DNA of 57,700 bases from Lachnospiraceae bacterium (GCA_011959285.1 BLLW01000019.1:1-57700), one strand, 5' to 3'. Positions 43,305-53,048 are shown, counted from the first letter of the stretch. The notes: a model not told the origin generated them from the letters alone. Numbers and translations are program-made.

Positions 43305-44684
43305 ATGAAGCTTTGGATAAAACTTGCCCTTATGACAGTACTGATCTTGTTGATATCTATGGGCTTTTTCGGTGCGGAAATGATTTACCGGTCGATTTTG
43401 TACAATCAAGAAAAAACGATTGAAAGCTGTGAGCAGCAGCTGCGGTCTACCGCCTATGCCATTGGGAGAGAACTGGAAAATGGGCTCCGGGAAGAATACA
43501 GCGAAACCACCAAGCGTTCCTATATCAACTATGTGGTAAAAAAGTACGGCGCTTCCCAGTACATTTTAATCGAGAATGAGCAGGAAGTCTGCAACCTGAC
43601 GCCTTTTGCATTAAAAAATCCCGGAGATGAAAGATGGAACCAATCCCAGTGCAGCAGCGTCATACAAAGAAGGGGAGAACAATATATTTTGATCTCAGGC
43701 AAGGCGGTGTCGGGAGTGGGAGAGGCAGCCTATAAACTCGTACTCGTACAGGATATTTCAGAGCTCTACCAGGATATGCGGGAACAGGCGTTTCTAAGCC
43801 TCCTGGTTTTTTTAGGGGCAGTGGCAGTTTGTGTGATTTTAGTTTTTCTTGTGACAAAGAAAATTTTACGTCCCCTTAGGGAACTGCAGCATGCAGCGCG
43901 GGATATCAGTGCTGGAAAACTGGAAAGGCGGGCAAATGTATCCGGCAGGGATGAAATTGGTCTTATGGCAGTAGACTTTAATAAGATGGCGGATCGAATC
44001 GAGGACCAAGTGACGGAATTATCCAAGGTATCTGAGCAGCGCAGGCAGATGTTGGGAAGCCTGACCCATGAGATGAAGACACCTATGACTTCCATTATCG
44101 GTTATTCAGACACACTCTTGCATGTAAACCTGAAAAAGGAACAGCAGGAGCGGGCGCTTTCACATATCAAAGAGGAGTGCAGCCGGTTAGAGCGTCTGAG
44201 CAGTAAGCTGATGAGCCTGATAGGACTGTATGAAAATGACAGCATTTGCATGGAAAAGGTCTCTATGCAGGAATTATTTGAACAGGTGGCAAGGCTGGAA
44301 GAACATCCTTTAAAGCAAAGGGGAATCCGGCTGGTATATTCCTGCCATATGGAAGATCAAAAGATCGACAGGGATCTATTTGAAAGCCTTCTGGTCAATC
44401 TCATTGATAATGGGGCAAAGGCAAGTGAAGCGGGTATGACGATTTACCTTACCGGAGAGGGAAATGTCATTACCGTAAGTGACCAAGGATGCGGGATTCC
44501 CAGGGAGGAAATTGAGCGGGTGACGGAAGCTTTTTACATGGTAGACAAGGCGCGGAGCAGAAAGGCAGGAGGATGCGGGCTTGGGCTGTCCTTGTGCAGC
44601 ATGATTGCCCAGCTCCATCATGCCAGCTTGTCTATTGAAAGCGAAATCGAGAAGGGCACGAAGGTATCAATTATTTTTTTGTAA
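43305..44684 (+). CDS. Membrane sensor histidine kinase
   Basis: The kinase is 459 aa. It has membrane segments at about 5-27 and 160-183, with an extracellular sensor domain of about 130 residues between them, then HAMP (KILRPLRELQHAARDISAGKLERRA). His255 lies in LTHEMKTPMTSI, and the ATPase boxes NLIDNGAKA, DQGCGIP and GGCGLGLSLCSMI follow. The LIDNGAKA wording has Gly where many kinases have Ala. The gene abuts the regulator gene, and a lipoprotein gene that may be its target or signal partner follows after 106 bases. Confidence 0.93.
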   Translation: MKLWIKLALMTVLILLISMGFFGAEMIYRSILYNQEKTIESCEQQLRSTAYAIGRELENGLREEYSETTKRSYINYVVKKYGASQYILIENEQEVCNLTPFALKNPGDERWNQSQCSSVIQRRGEQYILISGKAVSGVGEAAYKLVLVQDISELYQDMREQAFLSLLVFLGAVAVCVILVFLVTKKILRPLRELQHAARDISAGKLERRANVSGRDEIGLMAVDFNKMADRIEDQVTELSKVSEQRRQMLGSLTHEMKTPMTSIIGYSDTLLHVNLKKEQQERALSHIKEECSRLERLSSKLMSLIGLYENDSICMEKVSMQELFEQVARLEEHPLKQRGIRLVYSCHMEDQKIDRDLFESLLVNLIDNGAKASEAGMTIYLTGEGNVITVSDQGCGIPREEIERVTEAFYMVDKARSRKAGGCGLGLSLCSMIAQLHHASLSIESEIEKGTKVSIIFL

Positions 44685-44695
44685 TATCTGTTTGC

Positions 44696-44715
44696 AATTT
44701 GTTTACATTTTGTTG
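44696..44715 (+). promoter_or_regulatory. Putative response-regulator box upstream of the lipoprotein gene
   Basis: AATTTGTTTACATTTTGTTG is 17/20 identical to the box at 42563-42582. A second TTTACA follows about 20 bases downstream (near 44723), which would suit binding of two regulator dimers on one DNA face. Confidence 0.55.
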
Positions 44716-44790
44716 TATACCTTTTACAGGACAGTAGCGTATGCTTCTTGTATTCAGATAAAAGAATACAGGAGAGGAGATTGATAGAGA

Positions 44791-46236
44791 ATGAAGGTAA
44801 AGAAGATAGCAGTATTATGTGCTGCGGTAGGAATGCTGTCTGTGCTGCTTACGGGATGTGGCGACAGTATACAGTCTGAGGAGGAAATCGTTGTTCCGAG
44901 AGAAGATACAGATTTTCAGGAACCGGAAGAGCAGAATGATCAGGATTCAGGGGAAGAAGGTGCAGCAGCAAATACGGGCGGCATTGCCCAGATGGTGCAG
45001 GCGCCGGAGCATTATACATGGGAGCAAAGCAGCGGGGACTATCACATTTCGGCGGATGCGCCTGTGATTCTGCCGGAGGCGGAAGGGTTCAAATCCTATA
45101 AGGTGACCAGCGCAGTGTTCACCCAGGAAGATTATGATAAAGTAAATCAGGTGTTGTTAAACGGTGCATCGCTCTGGGAAAGAGATTATGAAGAAATGAA
45201 AGCGTCTAACGGATTTACGGCATCGGAAATCGATGAGATTATAGAACGTTTAGAGAATGCGGAGAAAACAGACAAAGCCGGAGCAGCAACTTATGAGGAA
45301 AAAATCGATGAGTTTAAGAGATTACGGGAGGGCGCGCTTGAAGAACCTGTTATCGTTGAAGTTCCTGCAGTCGTTTCCTACCAGAAGATAGAGAATCTTG
45401 AAGAGGAAAATGCCGAATATGTAGAAGATAATATTTTGCATGGAAATGCGACGTTAAACGGAGAGGATTATATGGTAATTTTGGACAATAACTTGAGGGA
45501 TGACTGGCGGTGGATTTACTTTAACATAATCAGTTCCAGAGGAAATTTTTATTCTGTAGGCAGACAGGTGGAACCGGGAGGAGAGAAAATTTCAGTGGAA
45601 AATGTCAAGCAGGAAGCGCAGCAGATGATGACGGATATGGGGTTTTCGGATTTTATCATGTCAGGTGATGAGTATTTTGCCTCTACATCTATGAACGAAA
45701 CGGATGGGACCATAACAGGCATAGGCGGTTACGGCGTCCATTTTACGCGATGTTTGGACGGGATTCCAGTGACCTATACGGACAGTGAGGGCACCACAAT
45801 GGAAGATGGAGATATCTCTTCGTGGCCGTATGAAAAAATTGATATCGTGTTTGATCAGGATGGATTTACCGAATTTAAATGGACCAATCCTTATCAGTTG
45901 GAAAAAACGTCGGATGAATATGTGTTTCTGCTTCCTTTTGCGGATATTCAGAATGTGTTTGAAGAGATGATGTTCAAAAAGACGGAGGACTTTTGGAAAG
46001 ACGTGCAAGCGGAAGTGACACTTCAGGTAAACGAGGTGCGTTTAGGGTATATGCGCGTCATGGAAAAGGGAAATGTGATGGAAGGAACCATGATTCCAGT
46101 GTGGGATTTCTTTGGAAGTGAGACCTTCCGTTATGGAGATATGGAAGAGGCCTTTACGGAAGAGAGACCATATAGATGCCTGCTCACCATCAATGCCATG
46201 GATGGCACGATTATTGACAGGGATTTCGGATATTAA
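44791..46236 (+). CDS. Large extracytoplasmic lipoprotein (possibly DUF6034-type)
   Basis: This 481-aa protein has a signal peptide ending in the lipobox LLTGC (Cys23) and an acidic linker of about 35 residues (QEPEEQNDQDSGEEG). The rest is a long domain with alternating strands and no catalytic motif I recognise. It resembles Lachnospiraceae lipoproteins grouped as DUF6034, but I am not certain. AGGAGAGGAG lies upstream of the ATG. It follows a two-component system and shares its promoter box, so it is probably regulated by that system and may feed back on the kinase's extracellular domain. Confidence 0.75.
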   Translation: MKVKKIAVLCAAVGMLSVLLTGCGDSIQSEEEIVVPREDTDFQEPEEQNDQDSGEEGAAANTGGIAQMVQAPEHYTWEQSSGDYHISADAPVILPEAEGFKSYKVTSAVFTQEDYDKVNQVLLNGASLWERDYEEMKASNGFTASEIDEIIERLENAEKTDKAGAATYEEKIDEFKRLREGALEEPVIVEVPAVVSYQKIENLEEENAEYVEDNILHGNATLNGEDYMVILDNNLRDDWRWIYFNIISSRGNFYSVGRQVEPGGEKISVENVKQEAQQMMTDMGFSDFIMSGDEYFASTSMNETDGTITGIGGYGVHFTRCLDGIPVTYTDSEGTTMEDGDISSWPYEKIDIVFDQDGFTEFKWTNPYQLEKTSDEYVFLLPFADIQNVFEEMMFKKTEDFWKDVQAEVTLQVNEVRLGYMRVMEKGNVMEGTMIPVWDFFGSETFRYGDMEEAFTEERPYRCLLTINAMDGTIIDRDFGY

Positions 46237-46246
46237 AAAGAAAGGC

Positions 46247-46951
46247 ATGGATTTTACAAAAGTGAAGGTTCAAAAGGCAATCTGTATTTCAGCTTCCAAC
46301 ATTGTAAAATATCAAAAACAGAGCACATCGTACCATATAAGTACGATTATTGAGGAGGCGTTATCGAAAAAGAATATTTCCTGTGAAATCATTGATCTGC
46401 GGGAATTTACCTTAATGCCATGCAATGGTTGCGACGAATGTTGCAAGTACATTAGATGCGGTCAGGATGCAGAGTTCAACAGGATTTATGAAAAGGCGGC
46501 GGGAGCGGACTATCTGTTTTTTGTCTCTCCTTGCTGTGCGCCGATACCGGCAAAGCTGAGCATGCTTCTGGAAAAGATAGAGAAAATGTCATCTTTACCT
46601 AGAAAGAAGGAACTTGACGGGGGGTTAAGATTCGGTGGGATACTGGCTGGAATCATTTCTTACGGGGAGGTGGAGAGGAAAACGCCAAAAGACCGGATTT
46701 CCGTGGCTTTGCAGGAAAAATTGCTGCGTTATAAGGTGATGGTGAATGATATTATTGCGGAGGCCATTGGCAGAATAAATATGCGCACGGTGCCATATAA
46801 TTCAAAGTGGAATACGGGGATTGCCCTCCCGGTTGGGGAGGATAGGAACGGGAAGGAGCAAAGTTATGATCCAAAGCTGCTGGAGCAGGAGATTCGGCAG
46901 TATGTGGAGGTCATTGTGCAGACATCTAAGTCTTTGCATGCAATTTGCTGA
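46247..46951 (+). CDS. Flavodoxin-fold NAD(P)H reductase / iron-sulfur flavoprotein-like
   Basis: The protein is about 234 aa. It starts KAICISASNIVKYQKQST, the flavin phosphate loop of NADPH-dependent FMN-reductase-type folds, and has a cysteine cluster CNGCDECCKYIRCG at about 63-76, similar to the Fe-S site of iron-sulfur flavoproteins. FFVSPCCAPIPAKLSMLLEKIEK continues the flavodoxin fold. It probably shuttles electrons to an unknown acceptor. The ATG at 46247 has AAAGG upstream and lies 10 bases after the lipoprotein stop; a longer frame starting inside the lipoprotein gene is rejected. Confidence 0.8.
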   Translation: MDFTKVKVQKAICISASNIVKYQKQSTSYHISTIIEEALSKKNISCEIIDLREFTLMPCNGCDECCKYIRCGQDAEFNRIYEKAAGADYLFFVSPCCAPIPAKLSMLLEKIEKMSSLPRKKELDGGLRFGGILAGIISYGEVERKTPKDRISVALQEKLLRYKVMVNDIIAEAIGRINMRTVPYNSKWNTGIALPVGEDRNGKEQSYDPKLLEQEIRQYVEVIVQTSKSLHAIC

Positions 46952-47188
46952 TGGCGGCGGTTCAGCCTGCAAGGGCAGCAGTGACACGGGTGGAGAGCGA
47001 ATCGGGTACAGGGGGAGCGCATATATTTCAGTGAAAAGATGAACAGCCTGTATACGCATGTAATGCAAGGCACTTGTGTTTTTTGAGGAAAGGAAATATA
47101 ATATTGAAAATGGTGGGTGTCTTGCTGATTTCAAAAGGAGCAGAAAAGCTGATAGACTGGTGAGATAAGAAATGAAAGGACATAATAA

Positions 47189-47875
47189 ATGAAATTGCTA
47201 GTTGTTGAGGACGATTTAACCCTGAGTACGGCGATATGTTTTGAACTGGATTGTAATGATTACTTGGCGGTTGCTGCTTATAATTGCAAAAAGGCGTATC
47301 AGCTTATTCAAAGCGACCATTTTGATTTAGCAATACTTGATGTAAATTTACCGGATGGAAATGGTTTTGATTTGTGTCGTACTATAAAAAAGGTATGTCC
47401 GCAAATGCCAGTTATATTTTTGTCCGCGAATGATCTGGAGCAGGATATTTTGAATGGTTTTGACCTCGGTGCAGAGGATTATGTTACAAAACCGTTTAAT
47501 ATGAAAATACTTTTGCGGCGTATAGAGGTTGCAGTTCGAAGAAATCATTCATTAGAACAGCAAATGATGAACTGTTGGAGCGATGGCTTTCTTTCGCTTG
47601 ATTTCAGTAAACTTATTGCAGTTCGCAGAAATGAAAAAATCATCGTTACTTCTAATGAGTATAAGCTGCTGAAAGTCTTAACAGAAAATGCTGGAAATAT
47701 ACTGACTAGACAGATGCTTTTGGAACGGCTTTGGGATGTTGAGGGTAACTTTGTTGATGATCATGCGCTGACTGTCACAATCAATCGGTTAAGAGACAAG
47801 ATTGAAGACGATGCCCATACATATATCAAGACAGTGCGCGGCATAGGATATGTTTGGACGGGGGAAGCAGTATGA
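47189..47875 (+). CDS. OmpR-family response regulator of a peptide-antibiotic-type module
   Basis: The regulator is 228 aa. The receiver has EDD at 7-9, Asp51 in LAILDVNLPDG and Lys in DYVTKPFN. The output domain has TSNEYKLLKVLTENAGN, LWDVEGNFVDDHALTVTINRLRDKI and VRGIGYVW, the BceR/VanR-like wording. The kinase ATG overlaps its stop (ATGA). The ABC transporter genes that follow and the direct repeats at 49691-49721 make a self-contained sensing and detoxification unit. The 237-base gap before it shows no clear regulatory box. Confidence 0.93.
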   Translation: MKLLVVEDDLTLSTAICFELDCNDYLAVAAYNCKKAYQLIQSDHFDLAILDVNLPDGNGFDLCRTIKKVCPQMPVIFLSANDLEQDILNGFDLGAEDYVTKPFNMKILLRRIEVAVRRNHSLEQQMMNCWSDGFLSLDFSKLIAVRRNEKIIVTSNEYKLLKVLTENAGNILTRQMLLERLWDVEGNFVDDHALTVTINRLRDKIEDDAHTYIKTVRGIGYVWTGEAV

Positions 47876-48891
47876 AAGAAATGCGCTTGACAGGATTTTG
47901 CCGAAGATTGCTTTTGGGCATTGCCTTTTGTGCCGGAATGACAGGTTTCTTTTTTTCTTATATTCCCCAAGAACTCGTACGGGGATTTCTATTTGTTTTC
48001 AGCGGTGCTGCTTTTCTTGCAACGGTATTTTGGGCTTTTTGGCAAAGTCGGCAGCTTTCTGATTTTTCTAATGATATATGTGAAACAGTTGACATTCTGA
48101 TGGAGGGTCAGGAACTCCCTAATTTTTTCCCGTATGAAGAAACAGTTATCTCAAAGGTACAGAGTAAACTATTGCAATATTACGAGAAAATGAAAGACGA
48201 ACAGCAGCAGAGCAGACAGGACAAGCAGACGATACAAGAACTGGTTAGTGATATATCCCATCAGGTCAAAACACCAACAGCGAACATTCAGATGATAACT
48301 GGCATTTTGAACCAGCATGAATTGCCCCCTGACAAGCAGAAAGAATTTCTGGACTTAATGACTGTCCAGATTGACAAGCTTGATTTTTTAATGCAGTCAC
48401 TGATTAAAATGTCCCGGCTAGAGACCGGGGTTTTTGTTTTGCATATGGAAGAAACGAGATTGTGTGATACGATTGCAGGCGCTATGAGCATAATACTGGC
48501 AGAAGCAGAAAAGAAAAATATCCAGCTTTTGGCTGATTGTGATAGTAAATTGACCGTGAAGCATGATTCGAAATGGACGGCAGAAGCCATCGGCAACATT
48601 TTGGATAACGCAGTGAAGTACACGCCGGAAGGCGGTATAATCAGCATTTCCGTCCGTCCATGGCAATTTTATACCCGGATTGACATAAGCGATACAGGGA
48701 TAGGCATTGATCAGGAAAATTATAATGCTATATTCCAACGCTTTTATCGGGCAGAGGAAGTGACCGCAGAAAAAGGTGTCGGTTTAGGATTATATCTGGC
48801 AAGAGGAATCATTGCCCAGCAAAATGGTTATATCACAGTAAAATCAAAAAAAGGCAAAGGAAGTACATTTTCAGTCTTTCTGTTAAGCTGA
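47872..48891 (+). CDS. Short-loop sensor histidine kinase (BceS-like topology)
   Basis: The kinase is 339 aa. Two membrane helices at about 11-30 and 37-57 are separated by only a few residues (SYIPQELVR), so there is hardly any extracellular sensor domain. This is the intramembrane-sensing layout in which a partner ABC transporter usually detects the signal. His130 lies in ISHQVKTPTANIQM, and the ATPase boxes are NILDNAVKYTPEGG, DTGIGID and GVGLGLYLARGII. The start ATG at 47872 overlaps the regulator stop. Confidence 0.92.
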   Translation: MKEMRLTGFCRRLLLGIAFCAGMTGFFFSYIPQELVRGFLFVFSGAAFLATVFWAFWQSRQLSDFSNDICETVDILMEGQELPNFFPYEETVISKVQSKLLQYYEKMKDEQQQSRQDKQTIQELVSDISHQVKTPTANIQMITGILNQHELPPDKQKEFLDLMTVQIDKLDFLMQSLIKMSRLETGVFVLHMEETRLCDTIAGAMSIILAEAEKKNIQLLADCDSKLTVKHDSKWTAEAIGNILDNAVKYTPEGGIISISVRPWQFYTRIDISDTGIGIDQENYNAIFQRFYRAEEVTAEKGVGLGLYLARGIIAQQNGYITVKSKKGKGSTFSVFLLS

Positions 48892-48907
48892 CGGAGATAG
48901 TGGAATT

Positions 48908-49570
48908 ATGGAGATAGTGGAAATACGACGCTTGAAGAAATATTTCATGGATGGATTACAGGTAGTCAAAGCACTGGATGGAATCGACCTGTCCATAAAA
49001 AAAGGGAAGTTTACAGTCATTGTAGGTGCGTCAGGTTCTGGAAAAACTACGTTGTTAAATACGATTGCCGGACTATGCGAGCCCACTGAAGGAAGCGTAA
49101 TCGTGGATGGGCTGAATTTATCAAAAATGGGAGAGGAACAGCTTACGGTGTTCAGGCGCAGAAAGATGGGATTTGTTTTTCAGGGGTATAACCTGATACC
49201 TGAATTGACAGTCAAAGAAAATATAGTATTTCCTCTGGCTCTCGATGACGCTCGGCTTGATGCGGCGTATTTTTCCAGCCTTGTTCATCTGCTGGGATTG
49301 GACAATTATCTGGATGCCAGCCCACATATGCTTTCGGGTGGAGCACAACAGTGCACGGCGATTGCACGTGCCTTGATTACAAAGCCTTCGATTGTCTTAG
49401 CCGATGAACCTACCGGCAGCTTTGATGTGAAAACAACACAAAATGTTGTTGGATTGCTCAAAATGACTGCCGCCACATTTCACCAGACATTGGTTGTGAG
49501 TACTCATAATCTTGATCTTGCCCAGCTTGCGGACTGGGTAGTGCGGCTGCAAGATGGAAAAATCGTGTAA
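48908..49570 (+). CDS. ABC transporter ATP-binding protein with an unusual signature motif
   Basis: This 220-aa ATPase has Walker [12 protein letters not shown] at about 38-48, Q-loop [10 protein letters not shown], Walker [13 protein letters not shown] and H-loop STHNLDL. The signature reads [15 protein letters not shown] where LSGGQQQRVAIARAL is usual, so the canonical Arg is Cys. It lies 16 bases after the kinase gene but 196 bases before the permease gene, and a second, canonical ATPase lies after the permease. It may form a heterodimer or serve a regulatory role. Confidence 0.92.
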   Translation: MEIVEIRRLKKYFMDGLQVVKALDGIDLSIKKGKFTVIVGASGSGKTTLLNTIAGLCEPTEGSVIVDGLNLSKMGEEQLTVFRRRKMGFVFQGYNLIPELTVKENIVFPLALDDARLDAAYFSSLVHLLGLDNYLDASPHMLSGGAQQCTAIARALITKPSIVLADEPTGSFDVKTTQNVVGLLKMTAATFHQTLVVSTHNLDLAQLADWVVRLQDGKIV

Positions 49571-49690
49571 TAAGAATCTACCACACATAGCAGAAAAAGC
49601 TGATTTGCAAAAGGTAATGGATATAGGGATAAAAATAATGCGTAGCGATAAATTTTCTATACAGATTTACCGCTATTTTTAGTTACAAAT

Positions 49691-49721
49691 TTGTGACATT
49701 CGTGTGCCTGAATTGTGACAT
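49691..49721 (+). promoter_or_regulatory. Direct repeat TTGTGACAT x2, likely response-regulator binding site
   Basis: TTGTGACAT at 49691-49699 and again at 49713-49721, 22 bases apart (about two helical turns), 46 bases before the permease ATG. TATCCT (49730-49735), preceded by TGC, could be an extended -10. This suggests a second promoter for the permease and second ATPase controlled by the 47189 regulator. Confidence 0.6.
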
Positions 49722-49766
49722 AGCTGTGCTATCCTTATTTTCAGAAACAGGAAGGAGAAACATAGA

Positions 49767-52352
49767 ATGAAAAATATGTTAAGTGTTCTTGCCGGGCGTA
49801 GTTTTCGAGCCAGCAGGATGCGAAATCTGATTGCGATATTAGCGATTATGCTGACCACAGTTCTGTTTACTACTGTTACCACAATCAGTATGGGTGCGAT
49901 GGAATCTATAACTTTGACTATGCAGATGTTGAAAGGCAGCCGGTCAGACGGTGATTTCCACAATATGACTGCTGAGCAGTATGAGGCTTTGGAGGATGCT
50001 GATTTTATTCGGGAATACGGTCTGCGGATGCCGGTAGGTTTTCTTGCGAATACGGCTCGTCATAACATCGAGTTTGATGTGCTGGATTCTGTTCAGGCTG
50101 ATTTGACTTTCTGTATGCCTGTTCATGGCAGTGTACCAAAGGCAGAAAATGAGATTGTAACCTCAGACGCGGCGCTTAGAGATTTGGGGGTGACGCCAGA
50201 GGTGGGAGCAGCTGTCACCATTGCTTTTACTGCTCACGGTCGGGAATATCAGCTGGATATGATTGTGTCCGGCTGGTTTGAAGCCACTAGTGAGCAAATC
50301 AGCATGATGTGGGCGGGAACGACGTTTCGAGACGCGCATCCCGATATATTTGAGTACACCTACGACCAGGATCGGGATATGGCCGGAACTTATTATTCTG
50401 ACTTTGTAGCTGCAAGCACAGCAGGACTTCAGGAAAAACTGGATCATTGGGTATGGCAAATGGGTGCTGACCCGAATGCGGTCAACTCCGAACATTTATC
50501 TGCAACAATAAATGCAGTGACCAATCCTACACTGGAGCCAGCGGCTCTTCTGCTTGTGGCTGTTATAATCGTACTGTTTGTTCTTTGCGGATATTTATTG
50601 ATTTATAATGTGTTTGACATTGCGGTGATGCAGGAAATCCGTCGTTATGGTTTATACCGCACTGTGGGTATGAGCAAGCGGCAGGTAAAGAAGTTGATAA
50701 ACATGCAGGCTCTGTGGCTTTCCTGTGTTGGCATTCCCTTGGGCTTACTAATTGGTTATTTTGTTGGAAAAGCGACTTTGCCTTATATGATGCGTACCTT
50801 GTCTTCCAGCTATGAGAATGTAGTCATCAATGTAAATCCGTCCCCGATAATTTTTGTGGGGGCTGCTATATTGACCGCTTTTACTGTGTTTCTTTCCACA
50901 AGGAAACCAATACGAGTAGCAGCAAATATCCCGCCGATTGAAGCGTTCCGTTATGTGGAGGCAGTGGCAGGCAGAAAAACCACGAAGAAAAGTACCGCTG
51001 GTACCAGCCTGTTCCGGCTGGCGTGGTCTAATTTGGAACGCAATAAGCGCCGTTCCTTTTTTATAGTAGCTTCTTTGTCACTATGTGTTATCCTGCTTAA
51101 CTGCACAGGTATTGCTGCTGACAGCGTAGACATAGAAAAACAGGTGTCTTACAGCATCAGAACTGATTTCGTTGTAGTGAACGCGTTGAGCAAAAACATT
51201 TTAGAAGGATTCACCCGGCGCGAGCATGGGCTGGGGCGGGAAGTAATCGACGCTATCAACGCACAGCCGGAAGTAAACGGGGCTTCTGCCATTTATAAAA
51301 ATACATTGGATGACAGCAATGTGACCTATGACTTTCCGGTAGAACTTGATTACACTGGCACCGACGAAGAGACCGGTATCGACTATGCGGGTACCAAGGA
51401 TGGAATCGTCTTTAATTTAGGCGATGATGGTCACGCACTCTGTAATGTGTATGGCATGGAAGAAACAGCCCTTGCCCGTATGGACATTCAGGAAGGAGAA
51501 ACAGATGCGCATAGTCTTTATAAGAAGATGGCAAACGGCGAAGGCGTATTGCTGGGGGTGCCGTCTGATATGGGAACATCCATTTTGAAACCTGCTTTTG
51601 ATCTGATGGATGTGGGAGACATTATTACGGTTTTCAAAAACGGCGAACCGATGATGGAGCTGCCTGTGTTAGCCAAAGCCGCCCTAAACGGTGACGATAT
51701 GGAAATCAGATATACTACCCATGGTCCCTTTGCAGTTGGTAAGGATGGTTTGTTCCTGTATCTTCCAGCTAGTGTTTACACTAAGATTTACGATGAACCG
51801 GTTATTTACAAATATTCTTTTGATGTAGAGGAAGAACAACAGGATGCCATGAGTGAATTTTTACAAGGCTATGTAACGAATGTAGACCCTAGTCTGGGTT
51901 ATGTTTCTGCTGAAGAAGCCAGGCAGGATGCTGTTACAACCCGTACCATGCTCCAATTTGTCGGCGGATTGATCGGCATTATCTTTGGTGCAGCCGGAAT
52001 ACTTAACTTAGTAAATACCATCATTACATCTATTCTGGCAAGGCGTCATGAATTTGCAACCATGCAGAGTATTGGTATGACAGCAAAGCAGTTGACCTGG
52101 ATGATGATTTGGGAAAGTGTTTATTATGCCGTCGGCGTGTGTATTGTCGGCCTGCTTCTGTCTGTGGTACTGGCGCTTACTGCGGTAAAGATGCTTATCG
52201 GTGGAATTTGGTATTTCACTTTCCACTTTACGCTTGTTCCCGCTATCATTGTGTGTATTTTGCTTTTGCTTGTTGCCGCTATGGCGCCAGTGATTGCATT
52301 AAAAGTATTCAATAAAGGCAGTATTGTTGAAAAACTGCGTGTTGCAGAATAA
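49767..52352 (+). CDS. Large FtsX-type ABC transporter permease
   Basis: The membrane protein is 861 aa. It has an N-terminal membrane segment (LIAILAIMLTTVLFTTVTTISM) and a first extracellular domain to about 255. Membrane segments near 260-285, 310-340 and 355-380 surround the YGLYRTVGMSKRQVKKLINM loop. A second helix at about 425-450 and a long extracellular domain (about 460-720) follow, with terminal FtsX helices around FATMQSIGMTAKQLTWMMIWES. The duplicate FtsX layout and large external domains match peptide-antibiotic resistance permeases. AAGGAG lies upstream of the ATG. Confidence 0.92.
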   Translation: MKNMLSVLAGRSFRASRMRNLIAILAIMLTTVLFTTVTTISMGAMESITLTMQMLKGSRSDGDFHNMTAEQYEALEDADFIREYGLRMPVGFLANTARHNIEFDVLDSVQADLTFCMPVHGSVPKAENEIVTSDAALRDLGVTPEVGAAVTIAFTAHGREYQLDMIVSGWFEATSEQISMMWAGTTFRDAHPDIFEYTYDQDRDMAGTYYSDFVAASTAGLQEKLDHWVWQMGADPNAVNSEHLSATINAVTNPTLEPAALLLVAVIIVLFVLCGYLLIYNVFDIAVMQEIRRYGLYRTVGMSKRQVKKLINMQALWLSCVGIPLGLLIGYFVGKATLPYMMRTLSSSYENVVINVNPSPIIFVGAAILTAFTVFLSTRKPIRVAANIPPIEAFRYVEAVAGRKTTKKSTAGTSLFRLAWSNLERNKRRSFFIVASLSLCVILLNCTGIAADSVDIEKQVSYSIRTDFVVVNALSKNILEGFTRREHGLGREVIDAINAQPEVNGASAIYKNTLDDSNVTYDFPVELDYTGTDEETGIDYAGTKDGIVFNLGDDGHALCNVYGMEETALARMDIQEGETDAHSLYKKMANGEGVLLGVPSDMGTSILKPAFDLMDVGDIITVFKNGEPMMELPVLAKAALNGDDMEIRYTTHGPFAVGKDGLFLYLPASVYTKIYDEPVIYKYSFDVEEEQQDAMSEFLQGYVTNVDPSLGYVSAEEARQDAVTTRTMLQFVGGLIGIIFGAAGILNLVNTIITSILARRHEFATMQSIGMTAKQLTWMMIWESVYYAVGVCIVGLLLSVVLALTAVKMLIGGIWYFTFHFTLVPAIIVCILLLLVAAMAPVIALKVFNKGSIVEKLRVAE

Positions 52353-52373
52353 TCGGATATGGAGGATTTGGCT

Positions 52374-53048
52374 ATGAGTGCCAATATTATTTTACAGACA
52401 AAAAAACTGAAAAAATACTATGGAAAGGGAGAAACACAGGTTCATGCATTAGACGGTGTAAACCTAGAGATTGAGGCTGGAAAGTTCGTTGCCATTATCG
52501 GCACTTCCGGCTCCGGTAAATCTACTTTGCTGAATATGTTGGGTGGTCTTGATACTCCGACCTCTGGAACTGTCACTATTGGCAATACGGAACTGTCTGG
52601 ATTGAAAGAGGAGCAGCTTACCATGTTCCGCCGCAGACGTATCGGTTTTATCTTCCAGAACTATAATCTGATACCGACTCTGAACGTGTGGGAAAATATT
52701 ATTTTCCCCATTACAATGGATGGACAGAAACCAGATAAAAAATTTATTGAGGAAATTGTCGGACTGCTTGGACTAGAACAGAAAATCTACAGCCTGCCGA
52801 ACAATCTTTCCGGTGGTCAACAACAGCGTGTGGCGATTGCACGCGCCCTTGCCTCTAAACCTGATATTGTATTGGCAGACGAACCAACCGGAAATCTGGA
52901 TTCTAAAACTAGCGATAATGTAATCCATTTGCTGCAAATGACAAGCCGGAAATTCCAACAGACCATTATTATAATTACCCATAATCCTGAAATTGCGCAG
53001 TTGACCGATCAAACTATTCGTATCGAGGACGGCAGGATTGTGAGCTGA
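52374..53048 (+). CDS. ABC transporter ATP-binding protein (canonical)
   Basis: This 224-aa ATPase has Walker A GTSGSGKSTLLNMLGG at about 41-56, Q-loop IFQNYNLIPT, signature LSGGQQQRVAIARAL, Walker [13 protein letters not shown] and H-loop ITHNPEI. All motifs are intact, unlike the first ATPase of the cluster, with which it shares the [22 protein letters not shown] wording. The ATG at 52374 with GGAGG upstream is preferred over 52359. It lies 21 bases after the permease gene and is probably its main energiser. Confidence 0.94.
   Translation: MSANIILQTKKLKKYYGKGETQVHALDGVNLEIEAGKFVAIIGTSGSGKSTLLNMLGGLDTPTSGTVTIGNTELSGLKEEQLTMFRRRRIGFIFQNYNLIPTLNVWENIIFPITMDGQKPDKKFIEEIVGLLGLEQKIYSLPNNLSGGQQQRVAIARALASKPDIVLADEPTGNLDSKTSDNVIHLLQMTSRKFQQTIIIITHNPEIAQLTDQTIRIEDGRIVS

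Noticed and set aside
46112-46246. N-terminal extension of the flavodoxin-fold reductase
   Set aside because: Lies wholly inside the lipoprotein gene; the fold starts at 46247.
47111-47164. Short 17-codon frame before the third response regulator
   Set aside because: Too short and without a convincing ribosome binding site; no similarity to known leader peptides.
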